Positions 10,880 to 23,301 of a stretch of DNA of 64,000 nucleotides are shown one piece after another. The stretch lies in NCBI GenBank assembly GCA_949775045.1, contig OX459101.1, forward strand, positions 17,390,180-17,454,179, read 5' to 3'. Made by a program: the position numbers and the translations under genes. The notes under the pieces were generated by a model that was not told the origin of the DNA, searched no databases, and saw only the letters and a list, made by a program, of their open reading frames with translations. Position 1 is the stretch's first letter. Every line of letters starts with the position of its first letter. The stretch is from Metridium senile (taxonomy: Eukaryota > Cnidaria > Anthozoa > Actiniaria > Metridiidae).

Positions 10880-11500
10880 ACTTAAAAACATAACAAAATA
10901 AAACAAACTAGATTGTTCAAAAACAAATTCTGATTTTAATGTCACTTCCATCTTCTATGTAAGATATAATTCTACAACCTTGAATGTCAAGCACTAATAT
11001 ATTAAACACAATATTTCACAATCAACACACTAATATAACATTTTACTTTTCAAATTTATTGGTAAAGATTCGCCATATAATAAAACTACTCAGACGATAA
11101 AATGTGCATAAATTTTTCCGAATTTTCACTGCGAACTTAGTTTTTTTTTCTTCGTGGAAGATCGACCATGATGAGTTTTTTTCCTGAAAAATCAAAATAT
11201 GTTTTTGCGTGGAAACTCGCCGTATCTTTTTTTTACTGGAAACTCACAGAATCTTTTTTTCATGAAAATTACTCAAAACCTTTTTTTCCTGGAATCTTGC
11301 CTTTTTCTGAGTATTTTTACTTCAAAAGTCAGTGGCATATTTACAGTTATTAGATTTAATATCTGATTTAATAAATTAACGAGTTATAAGAAATTTATAA
11401 TTTACGTTTTTAAGTTTTTAAGTGTGTTGAGTAGTTAAATTTTCATTGTTTTCGGCCCTCTTAAGTTTTTCCGAGCCAATGTCAGTCAAGTACAAAACTA
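10880..11500. other. Intergenic, no gene recognised
   Basis: AT-rich sequence with loosely repeated TTTTTTTcctGGAAA-like blocks (about 11150-11300). No gene or clear element. Confidence 0.4.
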
Positions 11501-11514
11501 CTAAATAACGTATT

Positions 11515-11800
11515 GGGTTGTTGTTGTTGTTTTCTTTAGTGTTTTGTGTTTTTGTAGTTGCTTTTTTCTGTGTGTTTTCTTGTAGTTTGTTTGTTTGTTT
11601 GTCTTTTGTTTGTTTGTTTATTTGTTAATTTGTTTGTTTGTTTGATTGCATACTTGTTTGTTATTTTTTTTTTAATTTTATTTGTTTATTTGTTTGTTTG
11701 TTTGTTTGTTCGTTTGTTTGTTTGTTAATGTATTTACTTTGTTTGTTTGTTTGTTTATTTGTTTGTTTGTTTGCTTGTTCGTTTGTTTCTCTGTTGTCAT
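11515..11800 (+). repeat. (TTTG)n microsatellite region
   Basis: Degenerate TTTG/TTTGTTTA tracts over about 280 bp. Source of a cysteine/phenylalanine-rich spurious ORF. Confidence 0.9.
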
Positions 11801-12394
11801 GCCTGATTGGCTTGCTTAGCTGTTTTTTTGTCTCTTTGTAGGTGTAGTTTTTTTGTCATCAACGCCAGTTTTCTCAAGACCACACAAATCCGGACTATCA
11901 TACCTCATCTATTATGCTGTCTGTTTGTTAGTTTTTTGTTTATTTGTTAGTGTGTTTGATATTATTTCATTTTTCAAATGCATCCTGTCTTGAATAAAAA
12001 AACAATTATAAAAATAGCGATGCAGATGTATGATATTGCTATAAACGAACGATTGTTTACAATTGACGTTTCTATGGAAACTAATAGTTTCACAGGTAGC
12101 CCTGGCTGTTTACTTGTGCTCGCATTCAAGCCTTGTATAAGAGAATATATGGCGATCAAACGAGAACGTTTAGTTTTATCATTTATACATATTTTGTATA
12201 TTATTAAGATCTACAATTTATTCAAATTTTTTTAGTCGAATTATTATTAGAACAAGACCATATATTCTCCTATATAAGGCTTATATATGAGAGCACAAAT
12301 AGATAGCTTGGGCTACCTGTGGTAGTTGTTTATATATAAAAATAATATTATCTATTTATGTAAAGTCATGCCAATTGGTTTCATTCTATTACAC

Positions 12395-12655
12395 AACGTA
12401 TCTTGTTATTGTTTTGCCAACCAACCATTGTTATTAGAACAAAGAAAATTACAAAATCGATTGTCTAAATGGTTGGCAAATTAGCATCACAATACCAACA
12501 CTTGTAAACACTACGCTCACCTATAGTGACGTATTTTGTTATGGTTTTACCAACCAACCATTGTTATTAGAACAAAGAAAATTACAAAATCTTTTGTCTA
12601 ACTGGTTGGCAAATTATAGCATCAAATACCAACACTTGTAAACACTACGATACGA
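12395..12655 (+). repeat. Tandem pair of a ~145-bp repeat
   Basis: Two adjacent copies of CCAACCAACCATTGTTATTA ... GGTTGGCAAATTA ... CAACACTTGTAAACACTACG. An inverted copy lies at 10110-10237. Confidence 0.8.
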
Positions 12656-12701
12656 TAGGTAATAGAATGAAATGTGTAACACCGTAAAAAATGTTGACTT
12701 A

Positions 12702-12899
12702 GGCATCGTCTACACGAATCCGATCCGGCTGAAACCGCATAGAAATATTTGCGTCCACACGAATCCGCGTATCCGGAGGATTCAGAGTAAAAGTATGTGG
12801 TTTCGGTGACCGGATTCACTGGATTCGTGTGGACGATAGGCCGATTCGCATCAAAAAGTATGCGGTTTCAAAAGTATCCGGATCCGTGTAGACGGGGTC
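12702..12899. mobile_element. Harbinger-like MITE, copy 3, TTA duplication with visible empty site
   Basis: 198 bp, flanked by TTA at 12699-12701 and 12900-12902. It splits a copy of the 111-bp dispersed repeat at gacTTAact; intact copies in the window (for example near 38600) show the unsplit site. Confidence 0.9.
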
Positions 12900-13034
12900 T
12901 TAACTATACTTCAGTTTTGAGCTTTAGCCCTGCGACTATCGTTTTTATCAAACACCGACGCAGCCTATACATTGTACTAGTTTACTGGCTAGTTCCCATT
13001 TACATTAAAAATACCGAATTAACTGTACGTCAAC

Positions 13035-16000
13035 CTATTGGCTAGCTTGTGCTGCAAAACCCTTTAGAATTTCACTAGCACTCTCTGGTGTGAGGGGAGG
13101 AGGAGGCACATCGTTGCCTTGGTAACCATACGTCAACATGTACTCATCTGATTGTCTCCTTGGTTTTAACATGATGGATGTTGGTCTTGTTTCGGTTGCC
13201 CGGGGTGACGTAATGGTATCTTTGTCTGGAAAAATGGAATCATAAATAAACATTCAACAATTGAATATAGTAGGTCAGTGAGTGTTCTATTAGCTTCATT
13301 TAATCAAAAAAAAAAAAAAAATCAATTTATCAATTTTGTTTTTAATTTTTTAAATTAAATTATTAATTTTTCTTTAATTTTTTTATCAATTTTTCAATTT
13401 ATCAATCAATCGATGTATTAATTATCTAATTAATCAACCAATACATGTCAATGCAAATAAACCAAACAACTCACTGAATCAACAAACCAACCCACCCGCC
13501 TAACGACCATCTAACCAACTAGCTAACCAATCAACTAACCATCCAATCAACTAACTAACTAACGACTGACCGACCAACCAACAAACCAACTGACAAATTG
13601 ACCAATCCACCAACCAGCAACTAATTATATTACTAAACCAACTAAATTACCAGGGACCAACAAATCAATTAGTCGAAACAACCAAACAGTACCAGCCCAC
13701 CAGCCATCCTTCCAGCCCGTCCATCCAATCCAGCACACCAATTAAGCAAACAATTAATAAACAAACTATAACTTAACCAGTGACCAACCAACCAACCATC
13801 CAGCCAGCCAAACTACCAGCTGACTAGGCCAGTACCAACCAGTACACCAATTTAGCTACCAATTAATAAACCAACTAACCAGTGACTAGTCTCCCCACTA
13901 GTGGGGAGGGACAGGAAGCCCGACACTAATAACGGCTGCGAGGGAGACTAACCAGTGACCAACCAACAAACCAATTAATCGAAATCAACCGAGCAGTATA
14001 ATAACCAACCGACCAACTAACCAACTAACCAACCAGCCAGCTTGTAATCAACCAACTAATCATCCAAGTAACTAATCAATTACTGACCGACCGAATAACC
14101 AACTACTCGACCCATAATAATCTCGACTTTGTCTCTGTTATTTCATCACTGCATTCACCTTGCTTTCAAATAACAATCATGAATTAACTATCTATCATAA
14201 TTACCTTGATCGTTTAAATCAGCATCATACTCATCAAACGATGAGCCACTACCATTAGAAGCTGTATCACTGTCACGTGACATCCTGTCAACAAGCTAAA
14301 CAAAACAAAGGAAAAGACCATCGGTTCAAGGTGATCTCGCTTTGAAGCGCGCAAGAGATTGTTTATCAAAACGAACAGTTAAAAGACCATCGGTTCAAGG
14401 TGATCTCGCTTTGAAGCGCGAAAGGGATTGTTTATCAAAACGAACAGCTCCAAAATGGCGCCTCGAGACAACGATTTCGGTTACATGTAAGCATTTGCGT
14501 TTTGTTTTCATTCCTTTTTATTGCTGATAGAGCAGCAGAGATCTTTTTTTGTCCAAGTTACATAGAATTTCTTACTGTAAGTTTTTGTTAAGGACGTATT
14601 ATAATAGAAAGTTAACAAGGGAAACACCTCTCACGAGCGACGCCATTTTGGAACTGTTGGCGATGTGGAATAAGAAGAAATTTGCATTACCCACAGCTCC
14701 TTTCGGTCGTGCAATCGCCACTCACCCCTTCAAGCTTTTTTAAGTTAGGTGTATATGATTTAGAGGGTAGAAGCAAATGCGAATAATTTACTTACATCAA
14801 TTATTTCTTCGTCGCTTGGAATTGTCTTTTCTACAGAGCAGAATAGGAGATGTTATTATACCTTACAAATAATAAGCACTTATTGGACGAGTTTGAGCAA
14901 AATATCGTGATTAATTTGTCAGTGGCAAGCTATATTATTTGTAGACTATGGTGTCTTAACAGTGAACTTTAATCTCCATGCAACGTTCATACAACGTTCA
15001 AGTCAAAACATGGCCGACCGCGAGAGCGGTCACGTGGCTAAACTAGTGCCAGGTTAGTACACAAGCTATCGGTCATTTGCCGATGCTGTCCGCCGCAGAG
15101 GCAACTGATCTTGAATAACTGATAGCGAGACACTGACAAATCACAATATCTTGTAAATAACCGAGTTCAATAATTGTTTTATCATTCTGATTTATCATAT
15201 ATTTCATGTAATATTTGAATGGGCAAGACGCAAGAATGATGATAATAAATCAAAACGACGACGACATCGAAGCGAGCCATGTTTACAAAGCAGCGTTACT
15301 GCGCATGAGTAGACTATTATTTGCAGCAAAACGGCTTTGCAACGTTATGCGCATGGGCAGAATATTATTTGTAGGCAGTTATTTGCAGTTCCTTCGATCG
15401 ACCAATTAAAACGACGGAAAATATAATATGAATGATAATCCTGATTAATTGTTTTAAGATTAGGTTTTTGTTTTTGAAAGTCAATTGGCATTCGGTTAAT
15501 TACCTTCCTTGACGTTGTTGATGTAGTGTTCATCAGTCAAAGCAACGACTGCATCCTGACAAGAAAAGAACAGCAAATTGGTATTGCAATTGCGTCATTT
15601 ACACTACCAAGGCCAGAATGCTTTGCCTGCTATTTCTTTTTTGAAATAACTACAGCTCGCGCCAATCAAACTCGCCTTAAGGCCCGGGCAAACGGTCTCA
15701 ACATTTGCTTCAACATCCATTCGATTTCGTTGAATGGCAATCTTTAAACGCTTTTAAACTCTTTCAACATTGTTGAAAGGTGTTGAATCGATGTTGAATT
15801 GATGTTGAAAGAGTCAGTTTAAATACGTTTAAACATTGCAAATGTTGAAATTGTTTGCCCGGGCCCTTAGTTGTAATATATTATTTAGAATTCGGCTACA
15901 GCCCGATACTATACGATATGATTATCTTTATTTACAGAGGGTACGTATTTATAAATTAGTGAGCCCCTCCCAGGGGTTTTAGGGAGCAAGGGAACAAGTA

Positions 16001-19000
16001 CATTTATTTTCAGGGAACAAAGAACAAAATATGATGAAACAATAGTTTTTTCAACTTGGTTAATAAGTTGCGTGGTAACTACCTGGTCATAGTGTTGGCT
16101 GTGTTCATCCGGGGTAGTTGGTTCTTTCTTGATTTCTTGATACGTCATTACACCAATATCTGATATCAAACATATCGACATATTAACGACAAATAAAATG
16201 CGCATGCGTAATGCCATGGTTATGATCATATCATTATATAAGCGTACGATAAAATAAATAAAACAAAACTTTTGTAACTTGTCAATGTATTTAACCAGAT
16301 GCAAATGTCCTACTAATTGGGGAGACTCAGATCGAGTCAGACTCCCTACCACTATTCTCAATATTTTTTGCACGCAACTCTGCTCACATGTTCATTTTTG
16401 CGGAGGGAGGAAAACCGGATAACCAGGAGAAAAACCCTCGTGGCATAGGAGAGAAGAACACATCAATTACAAACAAACTCAACTTCTAATAATTCATTCC
16501 CAAGCCGGGACTCGAACCTGGACCACAGCGATGAGAGGCACTCGCTAAACCACTAAGTCATCCCACAGCTCGTCACTTGTGATCAGTTAGTAATTTGCAT
16601 ATTTACAGTAAATGTAGGCAGTCGCGAAATATCCTTTCGCTGTGCCTCAAATATATAATAATAAAGACTTTTTTGACGTAGATAGTTGTGTATAAATGTT
16701 TTCTAGTCGACCGAGCTACGACAAAAAAATCTTTATTATTGTATATTTGAGACACAGCGTCAAGATATTTCGCGACTCCATACGTTCACTGTAAATATGC
16801 AAATTACTAACATCACAAGTGACGAGCTTGAGCTCCCTTTGGTCACCTTTGCAACCCAGGAGCGGAAATGCAGCTACTTTAGTGATTGCGATTTTGATTG
16901 ATTGTCCTTGTTTTCCTTCTGTTTCCTACCGGAAGTATAATTTTCTCACCTCTCATTTCCGGTCTTGGATCATACCATGTGGTGAGGTAGTCATGGTCTT
17001 TCATGTGGGGGTAGGGTGAGTAGGCCGTGTATGTTGGCCAGAAAGGGAACAGAGACTGGGGGTTCACGGGATGGCTGGTACAGATAGTACGACGACTCTT
17101 AGGATCCTGAATCACTGTCGAGGATTTCTGATGAAAATATGAATAAAAAAAAAATGAGCATAACAAGTTATTGCAGTGGTAGCCGATAAAGACACAACGA
17201 TTTCTGGATTACATGTGTACACTTATAATAGCAAGAATGTAGTCAAATGAAAAAATAATATTAGTAGTAATTTAGTAAAAAAGGAAAAGCAAAAGAAATA
17301 TAGTTTTTTGTCTTTTAATTAATTCATTTTCCATGCACTAAATTACAAAAGTCAGATCCATCCATCAGAAAAGATGTCTTCTATAAAGCAAAATATGTTT
17401 TCCCTTGGTATGTCATAGACGAGTTAAAATATCGCTCGATATAGTTACTGGATCCAGTCCTACTCTTGCGATATTTTTACTCGAGTATATGCATGACTAG
17501 TTGGATATAGTAATAATTCATTGGTATAGACAACTGACTTACATGTATAACTGAATGTCGTTTTATTACAGGAGTTGTGGTCGATACCATGGGTTTAAGG
17601 TACTTGGATACTTGGACCTTAGCTTGTGCCACCTTTACATCAGTAGAGTCTAACAAAACAAACACATATTAACAAAAACTTAGTGCGTTTACTCAGGCTA
17701 CGTCATAGAGTAGTAATTAATAGGTGGTTTACCTGTGGCATTACGTCATGTGTAATCTCGACACAACGATAGACCCATAGATAGAAAAGGTAAACCTAGA
17801 CTCAGGCTACCATGTGGGGTAGCCTGAGTAATTAAATAATACGTAGACGCAGATAAGACTCATTGTCTTTTACCAGCATGCACCGCGCGAAATACTGAAT
17901 TTTCATGAACCATGAAAATCGCCAATCAGACATTTTTTAAGATTTGTTAAAATATATTTTACGATGCGAGTGGGTATTAACGCTCTTACTAAATCGTTTA
18001 GCGTTTTGTTTTATTTGTTTTCTCGTAATACGACTGACTGCGAATGAATTATAACACTCAACTCAAAATAAACAGTTGTTACTTTTTAATCCACAGCTCA
18101 TGAGCGAATAGATAAGAAATAAGATTTATTATAAACACTTAGTTCATTTGAGCTCACTGCTTCATTTTAAGAGGTTTTGAAGCAGTAGAAGATTAAATCA
18201 GAAAATAATAATCTGCGAACACTTTGAGATTTTTGTTACATTTTTAACCCACATCTCATGAGCGAATAGATTAGAAATAAAATTTATTATGAACACTTAG
18301 TGTATTTGAACTCACTGCTTCATTTTTAGAGGTTTTGAAGCAGTAGAAGGTTCAGAAAAAAATAACAAGAAAAAAGTCAAGTATTCACGGTTCACTGTAA
18401 TTGGCATCGATATAGAAGATGAAAATCACGATCGTTGAATAAACAATGTCTGAAAAATTAAAGAAGCTAGCTAACACATCAGAATCTTTTATCTCCCTTT
18501 CAAAAAGGATCAATCAATAATCTTATAATAATAAGGTCGTGAACTTAAATTAGAAGTCTACATGATATTTGATAAACTCAGGGGATTTTATACAGTCGAA
18601 TTCATTATTGATATCGCTTGATAAGCTTCCGGGTAGGGAATTCATTATTGATATCGCTTGATAAGCTTCCGGGTAGGGCTGGAGGGATGAACTAGGGGAA
18701 AAAACTGTGTCGTTGTATTCATTATGGTTTAAAATTCAGTGATTTAGTATCAAAATTGAGATTTAGAAGTTTTTAGATTTAGAATTGCTTTGCTATCGTT
18801 TAAAGTATATCAAAAAATACAAAAACTCGCTTACCACACTTACCACGCTTTTTTTTGGTTTTGTGTTGATGGAAATTGTTCCATGAAAATTCCCGATCGA
18901 CGGACATACCCGATCAATACTTGATACTTTAAATTTTACTCCAGCTAACTGATCCCCCTCCCCCCCTCCCCTGAGTGTTAAATTTATAACTAGACTTGAG

Positions 19001-21177
19001 TCCAGACGCAAGTATCAAATTGTTAAAATCAACACTCATGCTCACACACAGTCATGCTCGCCACACGTGACCCTCATTCATATTTATTTCGGAGTAAGCT
19101 GATTATTATTGTAAAAGTTTAAATAATCTATATATAATATAATTATTTGTATAAATGGAAACTAGCGAGTAAACTAGTATAGGCTGCGTCGATGTTTGAT
19201 ATAAACGATAGGTATTAATAGAATGAAATTTGTAACACCGTAAAAAATGTTAATTTAACTTTACTTATAGAAACTAGCGAGTAAACTAGTATAGGCTGCG
19301 TCGGTGTTTGATATAAACGATAGGTATTAATAGAATGAAATTTGTAACACCGTAAAAAATGTTAACTTAACTTTACTTAAATGGAAACTAGCGAGTAAAC
19401 TAGTATAGGCTGCGTCGGTGTTTCATATAAACGATAGGTAATAGAATGAAATTTGTAACACCGTAAAAAATGTTAATTTAACTTTACTTAAATGGAAACT
19501 AGCGAGTAAACTAGTATAGGCTGCGTCGGTGTTTGATATAAACGATAGGTAATAGAATGAAATTTGTAACACCGTAAAAAATGTTAATTTAACTTTACTT
19601 AAATGGAAACTAGCGAGTAAACTAGTATAGGCTGCGTCGGTGTTTCATATAAACGATAGGTAATAGAATGAAATTTGTAACACCGTAAAAAATGTTAATT
19701 TAACTTTACTTAAATGGAAACTAGCGAGTAAACTAGTATAGGCTGCGTCGGTGTTTGATATAAACGACAGGTAATATACTGAAATTTGTAACACCGTAAA
19801 AAATGTTAACTTAGCTTTACTTAAATGGAAACTAGCGAGTAAACTAGTATAGGCTGCGTCGGTGTTTCATATAAACGATAGGTAATAGAATGAAATTTGT
19901 AACACCGTAAAAAATGTTAACTTAACTTTACTTAAATGGAAACTAGCGAGTAAACTGTGTTTGAATATAAACGATAGGTAATAGAATGAAAATTGTAACA
20001 CCGTAAAAAATGTTAACTTGACTTTACTGACGTTTCGAGCTCAAAACGTCATTAAAGTTAAGTTTACACTTTTTATGGTGTTACAAATTTTATTACATTA
20101 CCTAAAATAGTTATATTTTTACGACAAATCAGTATGAGACTGACAAATACGCGTCTGTGACAGGTCATGTGTGATATGTAAATACACTGGCAAAAAACAA
20201 CAAAATATATCATTGTTTTTTCAGAATAATTGTTTTTACAAGCAAAGTGTGAAATTATCGAAGTGAAGTGTTAAACCATTAAGAAAGTATACTTTTGATT
20301 TTGTACAAGTAAAAACTATTTCCGATTTATAAATACGAAACATATTTTTGTAGCGAGACAGCATTCGAAACGTAAACATGGCTATTCACTAGTGGGTGAT
20401 TTAATACTTCCGGTTTGAAAGCGTCCGAAATCAGAAAGCAAGTAGTTTAGAAATACATTTCGATTAATCGATTCTATTAACGGTGATTTAAAGTCTCATT
20501 TTGATGGAAATCAAAATCAAAATGAGTATATTTCCGCTTGGAGTTTGTTTATCAGTTTGTTATGCTCAGTGGTTTAAGGGCTACATGCAACATTTGAAGA
20601 TCCGATGATTCAGTTTTAATTAATGGAAACTAGCCAGAAAAACTAGTATAGGCTGCTTCGGTGTTTGATATAAATGATAGGTAATAGAATGAAATTTGTA
20701 ACACCGTAAAAAAATGTTAATTGAACTTTATTGACGTTTCGAGCTTTAGCAATTGCGTCGCAGTAACAATAAATAGAAAAATATTTTGATGACAATAGTT
20801 TTACCTTTCTTATTCTTAGTAGCGTTGTCAGTAGATTTTGTAAGCATTTGATAAACTTTGTAAGCGTTGTTCCCTCTTGTTACACCCCTTGCTTGGAGTT
20901 CTTTGATATCAGGCAATGCGTTCAAAGCGCATCGAAAGTTAGCTTTCCATCGTCTAGGGTCAGGTTTGTCATACTGCTGTCTATATCGACCTGTGTGAAT
21001 GGCCCATTCTTTAAAGATGCAAGCGTCAGTATCAAGACACCAGCCTTGTCTTGAAGCATGCTTCCAGGAAACTTGAAAGATCTTCTCTCGGGGATCTATC
21101 CATTTTACTCCAGGGATGTGACCAGAATCTAGCGTGCTTTCCAACCACGGTCGGAGTCTTAGCTTCTCCACTGGCAT
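13035..21177 (-). CDS. Interferon regulatory factor, IRF1/IRF2-like, 8 coding exons
   Basis: Coding exons in transcript order: 21177-20805, 17649-17543, 17127-16950, 16159-16083, 15555-15504, 14830-14796, 14295-14205, 13225-13035. All have GT-AG borders and matching phases, giving 367 residues (human IRF1 and IRF2 are 325 and 349). Exon 1 holds the whole winged-helix DNA-binding domain. Tryptophans sit at 11, 26, 38, 46 and 58, the standard IRF spacing, and the DNA-contact residues His40, Arg82, Cys83 and Asn86 are kept; position 87, Ser in IRF1, is Ala. The start MPVEKLRLRPW matches the IRF1/2 N-terminus; an open frame continues upstream to about 21249 without an ATG. The rest is Pro/Ser/Thr-rich, with a QEIKKEP sumoylation-type motif in exon 4 and PPPPLTPES near the end. 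No clear IAD domain was seen. Expected role: nuclear transcription factor binding GAAA-type (ISRE) sites. Introns hold many MITEs and a SINE. Confidence 0.92.
13430..14110 (+). repeat. Low-complexity CCAACCAA/CTAACTAA tract in the last IRF intron
   Basis: About 680 bp of degenerate (MMAA)n repeats, with a short foldback at about 13892-13950 (AGTCTCCC...GGGAGACT). Confidence 0.85.
14312..14449 (+). repeat. 69-bp tandem duplication
   Basis: Two near-identical copies of AAAAGACCATCGGTTCAAGG ... GTTTATCAAAACGAACAG. A diverged relative is at about 1365-1440 (GTTTATCAAAACGAAAAG ... AAATGGCGG). Confidence 0.85.
15677..15870. mobile_element. GGCCCGGGCAAAC MITE
   Basis: Ends AAGGCCCGGGCAAACGGTCT and AATTGTTTGCCCGGGCCCTT. 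The interior is rich in paired TTCAACAT/ATGTTGAA words. Confidence 0.8.
16384..16560 (-). mobile_element. tRNA-derived SINE (IRF intron)
   Basis: On the minus strand a tRNA-like head with A-box-like CTTAGTGGTTTAGCG and B-box GGTTCGAGTCC (about 16500-16560) is followed by a tail with GAGGGTTTTTCTCC and TCCGGTTTTCCTCC. The head does not fold as a clean tRNA, so it is not called a tRNA gene. Confidence 0.65.
16566..16833. mobile_element. ~265-bp palindromic MITE
   Basis: Long inverted ends AGCTCGTCACTTGTGAT / ATCACAAGTGACGAGCT continuing into TTAGTAATTTGCATATTTAC. Lies in an IRF intron, about 115 bp from exon 3. Confidence 0.85.
17689..17831. mobile_element. TTACTCAGGCTAC MITE, single copy
   Basis: Ends TTACTCAGGCTACG and GTAGCCTGAGTAA; inner arms GGTGGTTTACCT / AGGTAAACC. 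Same family as the array at 61706-62478. It begins about 40 bp upstream of IRF exon 2. Confidence 0.85.
18070..18395. mobile_element. Two partial copies of the GGATACTCGAACCG-family MITE
   Basis: Two successive copies of the ATGAGCGAATAGAT ... CACTGCTTCATTTT(T/A)AGAGG ... GAAGCAGTAGAAG block. Confidence 0.75.
19157..20060 (+). repeat. Tandem array of the 111-bp dispersed repeat, 8 copies
   Basis: Unit starts near GGAAACTAGCGAGTAAACTA and includes GGCTGCGTCGGTGTTTGATA and GTAACACCGTAAAAAATGTT; starts at about 19157, 19269, 19383, 19495, 19605, 19715, 19827 and 19938. It ends in GACGTTTCGAGCTCAAAACG, a foldback of the terminal box. Lies in IRF intron 1. Confidence 0.92.
20065..20620. other. 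IRF intron 1, no element recognised
   Basis: AT-rich sequence; only a short TTTTGATGGAAATCAAAATC foldback near 20510. Confidence 0.4.
20622..20755 (+). repeat. Single copy of the 111-bp dispersed repeat next to IRF exon 1
   Basis: One unit plus the GACGTTTCGAGCTTTAGC box, ending about 50 bp from the donor of the IRF DNA-binding exon. Confidence 0.85.
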
Positions 21178-21289
21178 ATCGTAAAACGGGCTACAAAGAT
21201 CTCTCTTAAATGTATTAATACACTTCAGAAATAGACGAATTTTAGCCAACTACGCTTTCAAGAAGCAGTAAGAGTCGATGCTTGTTCAA

Positions 21290-22120
21290 GCAAGTGGCGA
21301 AGTTGATCAATTCGCGGAATACTATTGGTTGGGGATTCCCCCTTTTCTTAGAATCGAAAGTAAAATTATGTCATTGTTATTGCGTGACTGTAGAAGTCAA
21401 CCAAGCGGAACTGGGAAGCCAGTCAAGTGCTGAGGCACATGGTAGAACAAATAATGACACTTTTCGCTTCAGATTTGAGGAACTTTAAACTCTACAAACA
21501 TTACATTCACCATCAGCTAACTGTGGTTAGGTATTGTGTCTTTTGAACAAAAACATTTGCCGAAAAAGAGGATTATTTTGATTATGAAAATCCAAACTTT
21601 CAAGTCATTTTGAACATTATTTCAAATCGAAACAAGATCGTAACACAAGTACTTTCGCTATCAAATCAATCTCCATTTGAAAACATAGCCCGCCATGCTA
21701 AAATCTAAATGCTAAATCGCTTAAAATAGTACACAAATAACTTCAATCTTAAATCAAAACAAAGGCTATTTTGGTATAAACTTTTGAAGTATTATTTTTT
21801 ACTGAGTAAACAAAAATGTTTTTTTGAGAATCAGCTATTAAAGCGAAAGTGGACTGTAGCGATTGATTGATTGACAGTGACCACTTTCGAATTAGTGATT
21901 CGCTTTCGCTCTTTGTATCATTTTCTGTATTTATAATTGCGAAGAATCGATACCGCGCTAAGACACGTTTTTTAACAACCAGTTGACAACAAAAGAAGGA
22001 AAAACGAAGAAAAGCATTTAGAAAGTACTAGAAAAAAACCCGAACACAAAAAGAAAAAAATATTAAAAAGCAATGCAAAAATGAGACATTTTGTAAATTA
22101 TTTTTTATAAAAATTTATTT
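21290..22120. other. IRF 5' flank, no gene recognised
   Basis: Region upstream of the IRF start and its possible 5' UTR. No clear ORF, element or core promoter could be fixed. Confidence 0.35.
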
Positions 22121-22129
22121 TTATTTTTA

Positions 22130-22265
22130 TTCCGACTTAAGGCTAAAGCTCGAAACGTTAGTAAAATTAAGTTACCATTTTTTTTACGGTTACAAATTTC
22201 ATTCTATTACCTATCGTTTATATCGAACACCGACGCAGCCTATACTAGTTTACTCGCTAGTTTAA
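22130..22265 (-). repeat. Inverted single copy of the 111-bp repeat with terminal box
   Basis: Degenerate GGCTAAAGCTCGAAACGTTA box, then ACACCGACGCAGCCTATACT. Confidence 0.8.
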
Positions 22266-22540
22266 TTTCCATTTTTTCCCCATTTTTCCACCTTCTCAAA
22301 AATAATACAAATCTCAGCCTAAAACATTAAAACGAAAACAATGCATCGAGTGAAAGTGAACAAATAAAACTACTAAAAAATCAATATAACAAAGATCTAA
22401 AAGAAAACAAATATATAGATGAAAATAAATAAATAAAATGAATGAATAAATATATAAATGAATTGATGAATAATATAAATAAATGAATAAATAAATTGAT
22501 ATAAATGAATAAATAGTATAAAATTAATAATATAAATTAT

Positions 22541-22683
22541 AGAGTACAAACACTAAAAGTGTGCAATACTTTGTACTATTTACCACTAAATAGTGTTGAT
22601 TAAACAATAGAGAACAAAAGAATTTGCATAACTTAGCAGTATTTAGTGGTATTTATGTTGCACACTTTTAGTGTTTGTACTCT
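22541..22683. mobile_element. 143-bp GAGTACAAACACT MITE, copy 1
   Basis: Near-perfect palindromic element with ends AGAGTACAAACACTAAAAGT and its complement, TA on both sides of the GAGTAC/GTACTC ends. Copies 22711-22853 and 35005-35147 have the same length. Confidence 0.92.
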
Positions 22684-22710
22684 AATAAATATATAATATA
22701 AACAAATACT

Positions 22711-22853
22711 AGAGTACAAACACTAAAAGTGTGCAATACTTTGTACTATTTACCACTAAATAGTGTTGATTAAACAATAGAGAACAAAAGAATTTGCATA
22801 ATTTAGCAGTATTTAGTGGTATTTATGTAGCACACTTTTAGTGTTTGTACTCT
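22711..22853. mobile_element. 143-bp GAGTACAAACACT MITE, copy 2
   Basis: Almost identical to copy 1, only 27 bp away in the same orientation, TA flanks. Confidence 0.92.
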
Positions 22854-22925
22854 ATAATATATGAATAAATAATATAAAGGAAAAAATATATAATATGAAT
22901 AAATGAATAAATAAGTAGTACAAAG

Positions 22926-23057
22926 AGTACAAACATTAAAAGCGTGAAACATAAATAGTACTAAATAGTGATATTTTATGCTAATTCTATTGTTTAATTA
23001 GCACTATTTAGTACTAATTAGTACTATTTGTTTCACGGGTATACTATTTGTACTCTA
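22926..23057. mobile_element. Diverged relative of the GAGTACAAACACT MITE
   Basis: Ends AGAGTACAAACATTAAAAGC / TACTATTTGTACTCT; the interior GTGAAACATAAATAGTACTA is shared with the 4.1-4.5 kb cluster. Confidence 0.75.
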
Positions 23058-23132
23058 AAATGAATAATAATAATATCAACTAATAAATAATATAAATCAA
23101 TACAAATATAAATGTCTGACAATGAATAATAA

Positions 23133-23293
23133 ATTTAATAATACATCTACATAAAATACTCTATTCTGATTGGCCAATTGATTGCATATTTTTTCTCAAT
23201 GCACAATCCAGAACATTTTACTTTGTGTTGTTGTTTGAAATGCTGAAAAGGAATGCTTCAGCAACTAGTATTTTATGTAGATGTATTATTAAA
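23133..23293. mobile_element. 161-bp MITE with 27-bp perfect ends
   Basis: TTTAATAATACATCTACATA (continuing AAATACT) is repeated exactly in reverse complement at the other end. Confidence 0.85.
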
Positions 23294-23301
23294 AGGATAT
23301 A

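Noticed and set aside
16500..16560. tRNA gene candidates (also 45150-45230 and 59735-59828)
   Set aside because: A- and B-box-like motifs are present, but cloverleaf pairing is incomplete and each continues into a SINE tail.
19157..20060. CRISPR-like regular repeat array
   Set aside because: Repeats are contiguous 111-bp units without unique spacers, in a eukaryotic intron, and dispersed copies exist; it is a satellite-like repeat.
21178..21249. N-terminal extension of the IRF frame
   Set aside because: No ATG in the extension; IRF1/2 proteins begin MP(I/V) directly before the first tryptophan as at 21177.
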